Assembly: GCF_022346545.1 (NCBI RefSeq)
Contig: NZ_JAKRNU010000019.1
Coordinates: 1 to 50,150 of the forward strand
Direction: 5' to 3'
Length of the DNA stretch: 50,150 bases
DNA from: Sporosarcina sp. ACRSM
Lineage (GTDB): Bacteria > Bacillota > Bacilli > Bacillales_A > Planococcaceae
A model generated the notes under the pieces. The model worked only from the letters and a program-made list of their open reading frames with translations, was not told where the DNA came from and did no database searches. The translations under genes were made by a program, and so were the position numbers. Below, piece after piece: positions 1-7,416 of the stretch. Each line of letters starts with the position of its first letter. Positions within the stretch are counted from its first letter, which is position 1.

Positions 1-92
1 AGATCCCTCAAAGAAGATGAGGTTGATAGGTCTGGGGTGGAAGCGCGGCGACGTGTGGAGCTGACAGATACTAATCGATCGAGGACTTAACC
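1..92 (+). rRNA. 23S ribosomal RNA, 3' end (partial)
   Basis: The sequence is the conserved 3' tail of bacterial 23S rRNA, including the stretch GGGGTGGAAGCGCGGCGACG and the terminal CTAATCGATCGAGGACTTAA. The gene enters from the left edge of the window, so only about 92 bases are seen. It sits 84 bases upstream of a 5S gene on the same strand, which is the usual 23S-5S order of a Bacillales rRNA operon. The exact 3' end is set by family convention and may be off by a few bases. Confidence 0.95.
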
Positions 93-176
93 TTGATTAA
101 AAAGGGCATGGTTGTCCCTGAGTTTGTGAAAACCAATGTTGGTTTTATCCGGTTTTGAGCGAACAAGCTCAAAGAG

Positions 177-291
<115 letters not shown>

Positions 292-297
292 GTCAAG

Positions 298-328
298 GTC
301 ATTGCCGATAGGTAATGGCTTTTTTTGT
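298..328 (+). terminator. Rho-independent terminator of the rRNA operon
   Basis: A short hairpin (CATTGCC, loop GATA, GGTAATG, with one G-T pair) is followed at once by seven T residues. It lies 7 bases after the 5S gene, the expected place for the end of the rRNA transcript. Confidence 0.7.
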
Positions 329-416
329 GCTTATAAATAGAAAAATGGAAGTTAAATTGCAGCTATTTTAAAAGGGGAAGCTTCTGCAGTAGTGCAAAGA
401 TCATTCTTATGCTTGA

Positions 417-650
417 AGCGCTCATATACCTTCTGCCTTCGCTCAAAGTAACTCCCAAACGATCATACTTCTGTTCTATCCGCTCAAAGTTTCCCTAAGC
501 GCTCAAAGCTACTTTCAAGTGATCAAACTCTCTCCACAGCGCTCAAAGCTCCTTCTAAGTGATCAATCCTCCATTCTAGCGCTCAAACCGGCTTCCTAGC
601 GATCAAACTCTCACACCAGCGCTCAAAAAATCCCTCAAGCGTTCATCCAA
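417..650. repeat. Array of 12 degenerate 20-bp repeats
   Basis: A hexamer of the form CGCTCA, YGATCA or CGTTCA recurs at 419, 440, 460, 481, 500, 520, 540, 560, 580, 600, 620 and 640, a period of 20 with slips of one base. From 500 to 620 the units strictly alternate between AGCGCTCAAA and AGYGATCAA, giving a superperiod of 40. The intervening 10 bases are pyrimidine-rich and not conserved. Twenty is not a multiple of three, so this is not a repeated peptide, and there are no unique CRISPR-length spacers. The array fills most of the gap between the rRNA operon and the yihY gene. Its function is unknown. Confidence 0.8.
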
Positions 651-751
651 CAAAGGATGTCGAGGATCTTTAATTATTTAGTTTCCTCTCCTATCCAGTT
701 ATCCCATAGCTTCGTTCAGAATAGGGTATATTGATGTCAGGAGGTGAATGA

Positions 752-1582
752 ATGACGATTGTTAAAAACGCGATGATTCGTTTTTTCACAGAACGTTTCT
801 ATGATCAGGCAGCGCAGACGGCTTATTATCTTCTGTTGTCCATGTTTCCATTTCTTATTTTCATCCTGTCCTTATTAAGTTTTTTCACGGTGAATGAAGA
901 AATGCTTCTTACGTTTCTACGCCCTTTTGCGCCCGATCAAGCATTTCGAATTATTGAATATAATGTTCATGCGGTTCTCAATAAAGAGCAAGGGAAAGTG
1001 CTATATGTAAGCCTTATCGTGGCGTTTTGGATCTCCTCCATGGCCGTGCAGTCGTTAGCGCGTTCACTTGATTTGGCAAATGGTACTGTGCGGCGGTATG
1101 CTTTTTGGAAAGTGCTGATTCGTGATTTAGGCGTAACGCTTCTTTTTATGCTTGTCATTCCTCTCTCTTTGTTTCTTCCTATTATTGAAAATGCGTTGCG
1201 AACAGCACTTACCCATTATGATACGATTGAAGAGTGGCAAGGTTGGTTGATTATTTGGCCGAATGTCAAATGGGGGCTAGGGACGTTATTTCTGTTCCTC
1301 TTTTTCCTGTTATTTTTTAAAGTCGTGCCGACCGGGAGAATGAAATTCAAGGAAGTATTACCGGGAGCTCTCTTTTCAGCGATTGGGTGGCAGTTGTTTT
1401 CTTTTGTATTTGGAGACTATGTATCAAATGTGGATTATACGCGGTTATACGGACAATTGTCGGGGATTATTTTGTTGGTTACTTGGTTTTACTTCACGGC
1501 GGTGATCTTATTGCTTTCGGGGTTATTGAATGCGGAAGGACGGAAGTTGTCGAAACGAAGAAAGGGGGCCAGAATTAGATGA
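752..1582 (+). CDS. YihY/BrkB family integral membrane protein
   Basis: The 276-residue product is almost entirely hydrophobic, with about six membrane segments, and has the family pattern: an N-terminal segment with AQTAYYLLLSMFPFLIF, a middle VPTGRMKFKEVLPGALFSA stretch, and a C-terminal SGIILLVTWFYFTAVILLLSG segment. These are the hallmarks of the YihY/virulence factor BrkB family, formerly misnamed RNase BN. The length is typical. The start has a strong site (AGGAGGTG) 5 bases upstream. The stop overlaps the next start (ATGA), so it is probably translated together with the two-component genes. The biochemical role of the family is not settled. Confidence 0.9.
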   Translation: MTIVKNAMIRFFTERFYDQAAQTAYYLLLSMFPFLIFILSLLSFFTVNEEMLLTFLRPFAPDQAFRIIEYNVHAVLNKEQGKVLYVSLIVAFWISSMAVQSLARSLDLANGTVRRYAFWKVLIRDLGVTLLFMLVIPLSLFLPIIENALRTALTHYDTIEEWQGWLIIWPNVKWGLGTLFLFLFFLLFFKVVPTGRMKFKEVLPGALFSAIGWQLFSFVFGDYVSNVDYTRLYGQLSGIILLVTWFYFTAVILLLSGLLNAEGRKLSKRRKGARIR

Positions 1583-2250
1583 AAATACTTGTAGTGGACG
1601 ATGATCCGAATATATTGCAGTTGGTCAATATCCAATTGTCGCAAGCGGGATATACGGTATTAAAAGCTGCGGATGGAATGGAGGCGCTTGCGATGGTGGA
1701 GGAGGACATTCCAGATTTGGCGGTGGTTGATGTCATGATGCCGATGATGGATGGCTATACGTTGACGAGAGAACTAAGGGCTTTAGCGGATATCCCGGTG
1801 TTGTTGCTGACGGCGAAAGGGGAATTGGAAGATAAGGAAAAGGGCTTCCTTGCAGGTGCTGATGATTATGTGGTGAAGCCGTTTGAACCGAAAGAGTTGC
1901 TGTTTCGCGTCAATGCCATTTTGCGCCGCTATGATAAGGCCGTCGATGTCTTTATCCAAGCGGGACCGATGACGATCAATCGTCAAAGTTATGAAGTGTC
2001 TGTCGGTAAGAAGGTGTTGCTCATTCCTTTAAAGGAATTTGAATTACTGTCTGTTCTTGCATCCCGACCAAATCATGTTTTCGCTCGGGAATTATTGTTG
2101 GAACGGGTATGGGGCTTCGACTACGAGGGAGATGAACAGACGTTGAGCGTTCATATTAAGCGTATTCGTGACAAGCTGGCTACATTGACGGAGAAAGTCA
2201 CGATAGCGACTGTGCGCGGAGTTGGCTACAAGTTGGAGGTATCTCCGTGA
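1579..2250 (+). CDS. hssR: OmpR-family response regulator, HssR-like
   Basis: The 223-residue protein has a receiver domain (residues 1-115) with the acidic DDD at 7-9, phosphoacceptor Asp51 in VVDVMMP, and the VVKPF lysine near 100. A winged-helix DNA-binding domain follows (about 128-220) with LKEFELL, the GDEQTLSVHIKRIRDKL recognition region and ATVRGVGYKL. The closest relative I recall is staphylococcal HssR, the heme-sensing regulator: GFDYEGDE, KEFELL and LAGADDYVVKPFE all match its pattern. It overlaps yihY by 4 bases and the kinase by 4 bases, so the three form one operon. HssR binds direct repeats with the core GTTCAT, and three such cores lie just after the kinase gene. Assignment to HssR rather than another OmpR subgroup is good but rests on remembered similarity. 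Confidence 0.88.
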   Translation: MKILVVDDDPNILQLVNIQLSQAGYTVLKAADGMEALAMVEEDIPDLAVVDVMMPMMDGYTLTRELRALADIPVLLLTAKGELEDKEKGFLAGADDYVVKPFEPKELLFRVNAILRRYDKAVDVFIQAGPMTINRQSYEVSVGKKVLLIPLKEFELLSVLASRPNHVFARELLLERVWGFDYEGDEQTLSVHIKRIRDKLATLTEKVTIATVRGVGYKLEVSP

Positions 2251-3629
2251 GATCGCTATACGGAAAATTTGTCGTGATTACAGCTTTAATTATGTTTGTA
2301 AGTGGGCTTCTCGCATTTCTTACGGTCAATACCTATTATCATCAGCAACTGAAAGGGAAAAATGATGAAAAAAATATGAAGATCGCCATGAGTATTGCGT
2401 CTTTCATTGAGTCAACAAAGGAGTTGGATCTTGATCATTATTTGAAAACGCAAGCTGCGGTCGGATACAAGCTTTATGTAGTCGATGAAAAGCGGAATGC
2501 TACCCTTTACGGAGAACCTTTCCGGGTTGAAAATCTTACAAGTGAAACGGTGGATCAGGTTTTGAAGGGCGAGCGGTATCATGGGATGAGGGATTTTCCG
2601 AGCGAGACTTTTGTGACGGGATTTTTCTCAAATAAGTTAGCAAATACAGTCGGGGTCCCTTTCCAGCATGAAGGGACGAGTTACGCGCTTTTCTTACGGC
2701 CAGATATTAAGATGCTTTTCACGGAAGTACATAAACTTCTTGGGGGAATGGTCATCGTCATGGCAATTATCAGTTTGCTGTCGATGCTCATTGTGGCGAA
2801 GAAACTGATTGATCCGATTACTGCGTTGACTGTGGCAACAAAAAAAGTGGGAGAAGAACGCTTTTCCGGAACGCTCGATATCCATCGAAGTGATGAAATC
2901 GGGCAGCTGGCGAAAAGTTTTCAACGCATGACGGAAAAATTGAGTGAAAATGATCGGATACGTAAAGAATTCATCAGTGATGTTTCTCATGACTTTCAAT
3001 CCCCTCTTTTAAATATAAAGGGGTATGCGGAATTGCTGATGGATGAAACATTGACGGAGGCATCGCGAAAAAACTATGCGCAAGTGATCCAGTCGGAAAC
3101 CGAGCGCTTATCGTCATTGACGAAGCAGCTATTGCTCCTCACTTCACTTGATCAATTATCGTCTCCGCTTCAACTGAAGACATTCAGTGTGGATGAGCAA
3201 TTAAAAGAAGTGGTCCGCAAATATAGATGGTTAGTAGAAGAGAAAGAATTGTCCTTATCGATGGAATTGGAGGAAGTCACATACACGGGAGATCCTGCTT
3301 TCCTTGAAAAGGTATGGGAGAATCTACTATTGAATGCATTGAAATATACGGAGGTTGGTGGCACGATTGACGTGCTGTTAACCGAGGAACCGGATCATTT
3401 AATAGTGGTTGTCCGTGATACCGGCATAGGGATGGACGAGAGTGCCTTGGGACGTATTTTTGACCGCTTTTATCGGGCGGATGATTCGAGGACGCAGAAA
3501 TCCGGGGGCACGGGGCTTGGCTTGTCCATTGTACAGCAAGTCGTAAAACTGCATGCAGGGGCGATTGACGTCACGAGTAAAAAAGGAGAAGGGTCAACGT
3601 TTACAGTGAGATTGCCGAAACTGTCATGA
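2247..3629 (+). CDS. hssS: Sensor histidine kinase, HssS-like
   Basis: The 460-residue kinase starts at a GTG that overlaps the regulator stop. It has a membrane segment at about 8-28, an extracytoplasmic loop to about 160, a second membrane segment (about 165-185), a HAMP linker, a DHp domain with phosphoacceptor His in SDVSHDFQSPL, and a HATPase domain with the N box (ENLLLNALKY), DTGIGM (G1), FDRFYR (F box) and GGTGLGLS (G2). The sensor loop contains LYGEPFR, RYHGM, FVTGFF and LFLRPDI, which are also landmarks of staphylococcal HssS. The H box reads HDFQSPL rather than the common HELRTPL. In staphylococci HssRS senses toxic heme and induces the HrtAB efflux pump. No hrtAB is present here, and the adjacent small oxidase-like gene is the likely target. 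Confidence 0.88.
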   Translation: MRSLYGKFVVITALIMFVSGLLAFLTVNTYYHQQLKGKNDEKNMKIAMSIASFIESTKELDLDHYLKTQAAVGYKLYVVDEKRNATLYGEPFRVENLTSETVDQVLKGERYHGMRDFPSETFVTGFFSNKLANTVGVPFQHEGTSYALFLRPDIKMLFTEVHKLLGGMVIVMAIISLLSMLIVAKKLIDPITALTVATKKVGEERFSGTLDIHRSDEIGQLAKSFQRMTEKLSENDRIRKEFISDVSHDFQSPLLNIKGYAELLMDETLTEASRKNYAQVIQSETERLSSLTKQLLLLTSLDQLSSPLQLKTFSVDEQLKEVVRKYRWLVEEKELSLSMELEEVTYTGDPAFLEKVWENLLLNALKYTEVGGTIDVLLTEEPDHLIVVVRDTGIGMDESALGRIFDRFYRADDSRTQKSGGTGLGLSIVQQVVKLHAGAIDVTSKKGEGSTFTVRLPKLS

Positions 3630-3632
3630 CTC

Positions 3633-3665
3633 GTTCATCTTCCGTTCATGTTCGTTCATTATGAT
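3633..3665 (+). promoter_or_regulatory. Triple GTTCAT direct repeat overlapping a promoter, probable HssR site
   Basis: GTTCAT occurs at 3633, 3644 and 3654, spaced 11 and 10 bases, so on one face of the helix. A good -10 box TATGAT follows at 3660-3665, but there is no -35 box, so the repeats occupy its place. Staphylococcal HssR is known to bind a direct repeat with the GTTCAT core upstream of hrtAB. An activator-dependent promoter for the downstream membrane gene is inferred. Confidence 0.65.
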
Positions 3666-3701
3666 AGAGCTATAAGATGAACAACAGAGGGAGAGTGCAA
3701 T

Positions 3702-4100
3702 ATGCAAGAAAAATGGAGTTTACGTCTCATTCGTATTTCAGCAATTTTTGGCTTGATCGGGACCGTCTTAGGATCACATATGGCAGGGGCCGGTTCGTAT
3801 GCTTTCAGACCGATTCACGCGCATATTTTGCTAGTCGGCTGGTTATCGATGTTTGCTTGGGGCGTTTTTTACCGTCTCTATCAAGTGCGCGCTAAAAAGC
3901 TGATTGCATTCCATGGCTGGACGGCGATCATCGGGGCGATTGGCTTGACGACAGGGATGTGGCTACAATTCCTGCAACCGTTTGACGTCAATGCAACCTT
4001 TTCATTGATCTTCTATATCGTTGGCGGTACGATTTTACTTGTCAGTTTCGCTGTATTCGTGCTCATTACATTTTTAACAGAAAAAGCAGGCAAACGATAA
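3702..4100 (+). CDS. Small four-helix membrane protein resembling heme-copper oxidase subunit I
   Basis: The 132-residue product has four predicted membrane segments (about 8-28, 40-60, 72-92, 103-125). Histidines sit in the membrane segments or at their edges in GSHMAG, IHAHILLVGW and FHGWT. The HAHILLVGW motif resembles the heme-ligand region of cytochrome oxidase and nitric-oxide-reductase subunit I, and short proteins of this type are often annotated as cytochrome c/quinol oxidase polypeptide I-like. It is far too short to be a full oxidase (about 500 residues). The start is preceded by GAGGGAGAG. It lies behind GTTCAT repeats next to an HssRS-like pair, so a role in heme binding, transport or sensing is plausible but unproven. 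Confidence 0.75.
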   Translation: MQEKWSLRLIRISAIFGLIGTVLGSHMAGAGSYAFRPIHAHILLVGWLSMFAWGVFYRLYQVRAKKLIAFHGWTAIIGAIGLTTGMWLQFLQPFDVNATFSLIFYIVGGTILLVSFAVFVLITFLTEKAGKR

Positions 4101-4104
4101 ATCA

Positions 4105-4139
4105 AAATCCACTTCTCGACTTTCGGAAGTGGATTTTTC
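4105..4139. terminator. Bidirectional terminator between convergent genes
   Basis: An 11-bp perfect stem (AAATCCACTTC and its complement) with a 10-base loop is flanked by A residues on the left and T residues on the right. It can end both the forward oxidase-like gene and the reverse bioY operon. Confidence 0.85.
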
Positions 4140-5237
4140 TTATTCCATCACTTCAAATAATACAGCAAGCCCGACACCACCGGCACTGCCAATGGCCGCA
4201 AGTACGTAGCGCAAACCTTTTCTTCTTTGTACTTCATAAAAGAGCCGGGTGACAAGAATCGCACCGGATGCTCCGTAAGGGTGTCCTGTCGTCAAAGCGC
4301 CACCTGAGACGTTCAGTTTTTCGTACGGAATCGAAAGTTCTTGTGCGCATGCAACAATCTTAGAGGCGAATGCTTCATTTATCTCAAATAAATCAATGTC
4401 ATCAATTGTTAACGCATGTCTATCCAATAATGTGCGGATCGCTGGAACGGGAGAGATGCCGGGATAATGAGGGAGGATGCCGCTCACTGCACTGTCGACA
4501 AAACGTAAAACAGGCTTCTGATTCAGTTCATGGGCCAAATTTTCGTCCATGACGACGACGGCTGCCGCTCCGTCGTTAATGCTACAACTGTTGGCGGCTG
4601 TAACGGTGCCGGACCCTTTGGCAAAGATAGGTTTCGCCCGCTTCAGCAAAACAGCCATATTGCGTTCTTTAAAAAAGCACTCATCTTCGGTACGATCTTC
4701 AAATGCAATAATTTCAGGCTCGTATAAACCTTCCCGATAGGCTGCCCAGCTGCGTGTATAGCTCAGCATCGCATAGTTATCCTGTATTTCTTTCGTCAGG
4801 TGATACTTTTGTGCAACATGTTCAGCAGCTACGCCCATATCAGGGTCACCTATACGATCAGGTGAAAATCTAGCTCTTTTCGGGAACGGGGAGGTACTGC
4901 TACTTTCCACTCCACCTGCGATATAACAAATTCCCGCTCCACCTTGGACAAAATGACAAGCTGTTCGGATGGCCTCCAGTCCAGCACTGCATTGTCTGTC
5001 AATCGTCATCCCGGTGACTGACAAAGGGAGAGCTGCCTCCAAAGCCGTTAGCCGGGCCATATTTCCACCAGGTCCGACAACATTCCCGAAAATGACTTCA
5101 TCGATTTCCGTCTCAAGTCTATGGGCGAGATGTTGCACAAGGGGGGCGGCAAGAAGATGTGGTTCGACATCCCGGAACATGCCGTCTTTCCTTCCGACAG
5201 GCGTCCGTTTTGCTTGTACAATCACGGCCTTATTCAA
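4140..5237 (-). CDS. yhfS: Thiolase-family acyl-CoA C-acyltransferase, YhfS-like
   Basis: The 365-residue protein is a thiolase: the nucleophilic cysteine lies in DRQCSAGLEAIRTA, followed by NSCSINDGAAAVVVM, the NEAFA motif, and the catalytic histidine in GGALTTGHPYGASGA. The third canonical active-site residue, the cysteine of the C-terminal CIGGG motif, is absent: here the segment reads AAIGSAGGVGLA. I chose a TTG start at 5237 because GAGGTG lies 7 bases upstream and it overlaps the ligase stop by 8 bases; the frame is open for 26 more codons upstream, inside the ligase gene. The length matches B. subtilis YhfS (about 364). Together with the ligase and BioY it forms the equivalent of the yhfUTS operon. 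The substrate is unknown; a link to pimelate or other acyl-CoA supply for biotin is inferred from context only. Confidence 0.88.
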   Translation of the reverse strand: MNKAVIVQAKRTPVGRKDGMFRDVEPHLLAAPLVQHLAHRLETEIDEVIFGNVVGPGGNMARLTALEAALPLSVTGMTIDRQCSAGLEAIRTACHFVQGGAGICYIAGGVESSSTSPFPKRARFSPDRIGDPDMGVAAEHVAQKYHLTKEIQDNYAMLSYTRSWAAYREGLYEPEIIAFEDRTEDECFFKERNMAVLLKRAKPIFAKGSGTVTAANSCSINDGAAAVVVMDENLAHELNQKPVLRFVDSAVSGILPHYPGISPVPAIRTLLDRHALTIDDIDLFEINEAFASKIVACAQELSIPYEKLNVSGGALTTGHPYGASGAILVTRLFYEVQRRKGLRYVLAAIGSAGGVGLAVLFEVME

Positions 5238-6699
5238 GGACAAGCACCTCGGCTTCGATGAATTGTTGAACCTGACTCCGGGCAATTTTTCCGCTTGTCG
5301 TATAAGGGAGTTCATCGATGAAAAACCACTTACGCGGAATTTTGTAGGCCGATAACTTTTCCCTGCAAAGTCTTTTTAATTCTTTTTTAGGCGCACTGCC
5401 TTTTATTAGGGCGATGGGAATTTGTCCCCAGTACGAATCCTCCAAGCCAACGACTGCCACTTCTTTAACGGCTGGATGTTGCAATAGAACCGCTTCGATT
5501 TCTTCGGGAAATAAATTGACACCGCCCGATAAAATCATATTCTTTTCACGGCCAATGACATACAGAAAGCCGTTTTCATCTAGATAGCCCATATCATCTA
5601 CCGTCACCCATCCCGCTTCGTCCTCAATCGACTGAATCGTTCTGGAACGCGGCTCCAAGTAACCGGAAAAAAGCATTGTACTTCTGACAAATATTTTTCC
5701 GATTTCTCCAGCGAGAGCCATCTTTCCATCTTCAAGCCTGATTTGAATTTCTACGTTATGAAAAGGTTGCCCGACCGAATTCGGTTTCTGTCTATTGCCT
5801 TCATCACTTAAAAACGATACGAAGCTCAATTCACTTGCCCCGTAAAATTCATACATCGTTAAATGTGGGAATCGCTCCCGTATTTGCTCTTTGGAACCTT
5901 CCTCCCATTTCGCTCCAGAAGAAATGATGGTCATTGGTTTCTGAATGAGGACATTTTCTTTTAAGATGGCCTCCACCATCGTCGGTACGACGAACATCGC
6001 TGTCACGGGGAGTGTGTCCATCCATTTCAATGCAAGTGTAGGCGTAAAGCTTTCCATCACATAGATTGTCCCACCGGCATATAAAGTACTAATCGCTCCG
6101 TAAAGGAAATGGGAGTGGATGAGTGCACCTGGAATAAGGACGCCGTCATTTTCATCCAGGTGAAAATCCCGCTGATTGCAAGCAAAGCTTTCCACCCAAG
6201 AACGATGGGAACGGACAAAGGCTTTTGGCAACCCGGTTGTCCCGGAAGTGAAACCGAGATAAAACGGTGTTTCCCCATCGACGGTTAATGCGCATGATGG
6301 CATACATGTGCTTATTTGCTTCAAAGCATCTTCCCATAGAATGATGTGTGCATCCGTGTTTTGGATGCGTTCCGCTAACTCTTTCGTGGTGATTAACACA
6401 GAAGGAGAAGAGACGGTGAGACGCTGTTCCAGTTCTGCTGGTTTCCATTTGGCGTCAAAAGTGGCGGCAGTTCGACCCGCCATCGCAATGCCCGAAAAAA
6501 GTTGCAGAAAAGCGATTCCATTAGGCATGAAAATCCCGACTGTCGCGCCGGTCTCCGCAATGGAATCGATCCAATTTGCTGTTTGGCAAACCATTCTAGA
6601 CCATTCCCGATAATGGATCGTTTGGGATGGAGTGTGTATGGCGATTTTATCGGGATGCCCGATTGCATGATTTGTATAAGTTCCTGTAATGGTTGTCAT
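5230..6699 (-). CDS. yhfT: AMP-forming acyl-CoA ligase, YhfT-like
   Basis: The 489-residue protein belongs to the ANL adenylating superfamily. It shows the phosphate-binding loop TSGTTGLPKAF, the YEFYGASE motif, the hinge region GFLYVIGREKNMILSGG and the C-terminal catalytic lysine in TTSGKIARS. The family activates a carboxylic acid with ATP and joins it to CoA. A strong site (GGAGGGG) precedes the ATG, 14 bases after bioY. In B. subtilis yhfT lies between the biotin transporter yhfU and thiolase yhfS, and the same order is present here. The acid it activates cannot be told from sequence; a fatty acid or dicarboxylate used for biotin precursor supply is a guess based on the operon. Confidence 0.9.
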   Translation of the reverse strand: MTTITGTYTNHAIGHPDKIAIHTPSQTIHYREWSRMVCQTANWIDSIAETGATVGIFMPNGIAFLQLFSGIAMAGRTAATFDAKWKPAELEQRLTVSSPSVLITTKELAERIQNTDAHIILWEDALKQISTCMPSCALTVDGETPFYLGFTSGTTGLPKAFVRSHRSWVESFACNQRDFHLDENDGVLIPGALIHSHFLYGAISTLYAGGTIYVMESFTPTLALKWMDTLPVTAMFVVPTMVEAILKENVLIQKPMTIISSGAKWEEGSKEQIRERFPHLTMYEFYGASELSFVSFLSDEGNRQKPNSVGQPFHNVEIQIRLEDGKMALAGEIGKIFVRSTMLFSGYLEPRSRTIQSIEDEAGWVTVDDMGYLDENGFLYVIGREKNMILSGGVNLFPEEIEAVLLQHPAVKEVAVVGLEDSYWGQIPIALIKGSAPKKELKRLCREKLSAYKIPRKWFFIDELPYTTSGKIARSQVQQFIEAEVLVLE

Positions 6700-6713
6700 G
6701 TAATGCCCCTCCT

Positions 6714-7265
6714 CTAGCTCGTCAGTAATCTCCGGTTGAAAACGGGGTAGGCTTGCAGTTTATAAACGACAAAAGAGGCAAGCGTTGCTTTGATGGCATC
6801 ACCCGGCAAATAGACAAGGCTCATTTTCATCGCGAGTAGCAAATCGATATTCATCACGAAAGCTTGTACAGGGACACCGAATAGATAAATGAGAAAAATG
6901 CCGATTGTCAAATTGGTCAATAAAACCGGTCCAAGCCGTAGCTGTTTGAAACGGGATTGAATATAGCCGAGGCAAAATGCTGTGATCGGATACGACAGGA
7001 TATACCCCGCGCTAGGTCCAACGAAAACACCCAAACCTCCACGTCCTCCTGATAAAAGCGGCAGTCCTGTAGCAACAAGCAGCAAGAAAACAATTTGGCT
7101 CATCGCACCTAAACGGGCCCCTAAAATTCCACCCGCCAAGAGCACACCAATCGTCTGCATAGTAATTGGTACCGGCGTGAAGGATAGGAAAAGCGGAGGA
7201 AGTAAACCTAATGCCCCCATAATGGCGGCAAATAAAGCAACTTGTGTCATTTCACGTATATGCAT
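6714..7265 (-). CDS. bioY: Biotin ECF transporter S component BioY
   Basis: The 183-residue protein has about six membrane helices and the BioY signature: ALFAAIMGALGLLPPLFLSFTPVPITMQTIGVLLAG, then LLVATGLPLLSGGRGGLGVFVGPSAGYILSYP. BioY is the substrate-binding membrane subunit of the biotin uptake system and works with the shared EcfA/EcfT module, which is not in the window. The start at 7265 is chosen for its GAGGGG site and the match of MHIREMTQ to family N-termini; the frame is open 24 codons further, through the promoter. It heads a three-gene operon. Confidence 0.93.
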   Translation of the reverse strand: MHIREMTQVALFAAIMGALGLLPPLFLSFTPVPITMQTIGVLLAGGILGARLGAMSQIVFLLLVATGLPLLSGGRGGLGVFVGPSAGYILSYPITAFCLGYIQSRFKQLRLGPVLLTNLTIGIFLIYLFGVPVQAFVMNIDLLLAMKMSLVYLPGDAIKATLASFVVYKLQAYPVFNRRLLTS

Positions 7266-7304
7266 AAGCCATCCCCTCAATAGATTGATAACTTCATATC
7301 GAAT

Positions 7305-7337
7305 AGTGTAAACTTTCAAACCCATTTGTGTCAACAA
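7305..7337 (-). promoter_or_regulatory. bioY promoter with overlapping BirA-type operator
   Basis: On the reverse strand TTGACA (7334-7329) and TACACT (7310-7305) are spaced by 18 bases, a good sigma-A promoter. Overlapping it is the inverted repeat TTGTTGAC-N16-GTTTACAC (7337-7306). The BirA operator known from Bacillus biotin operons has the form TTGTTAAC-N14-16-GTTAACAA, so the half-sites match 7/8 and 6/8. Repression by biotin-loaded BirA is inferred. A further perfect half-site TTGTTAAC lies at 7349-7356. Confidence 0.7.
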
Positions 7338-7370
7338 TAAATGAATATTTGTTAACTTAAAGAAGACGAC

Positions 7371-7410
7371 AAAAAAGGACAGTCGCTGTGGAAAGGGGGA
7401 CTGTCCTTTA
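7371..7410 (-). terminator. Terminator of topB
   Basis: An 11-bp perfect stem (AAAGGACAGTC and its complement, 7374-7384 and 7399-7409) is followed on the reverse strand by a run of six T. It lies just after the topB stop. Confidence 0.85.
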
Positions 7411-7416
7411 ACGAAT

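Noticed and set aside
417..650. Possible CRISPR array
   Set aside because: The repeat core is only about 10 bases with 10-base variable parts. CRISPR repeats and spacers are each about 25-40 bases, and no cas genes are present.
7349..7356. Second BirA operator next to the first
   Set aside because: Only one half-site is present, in the wrong relative orientation for a second full palindrome with normal spacing.
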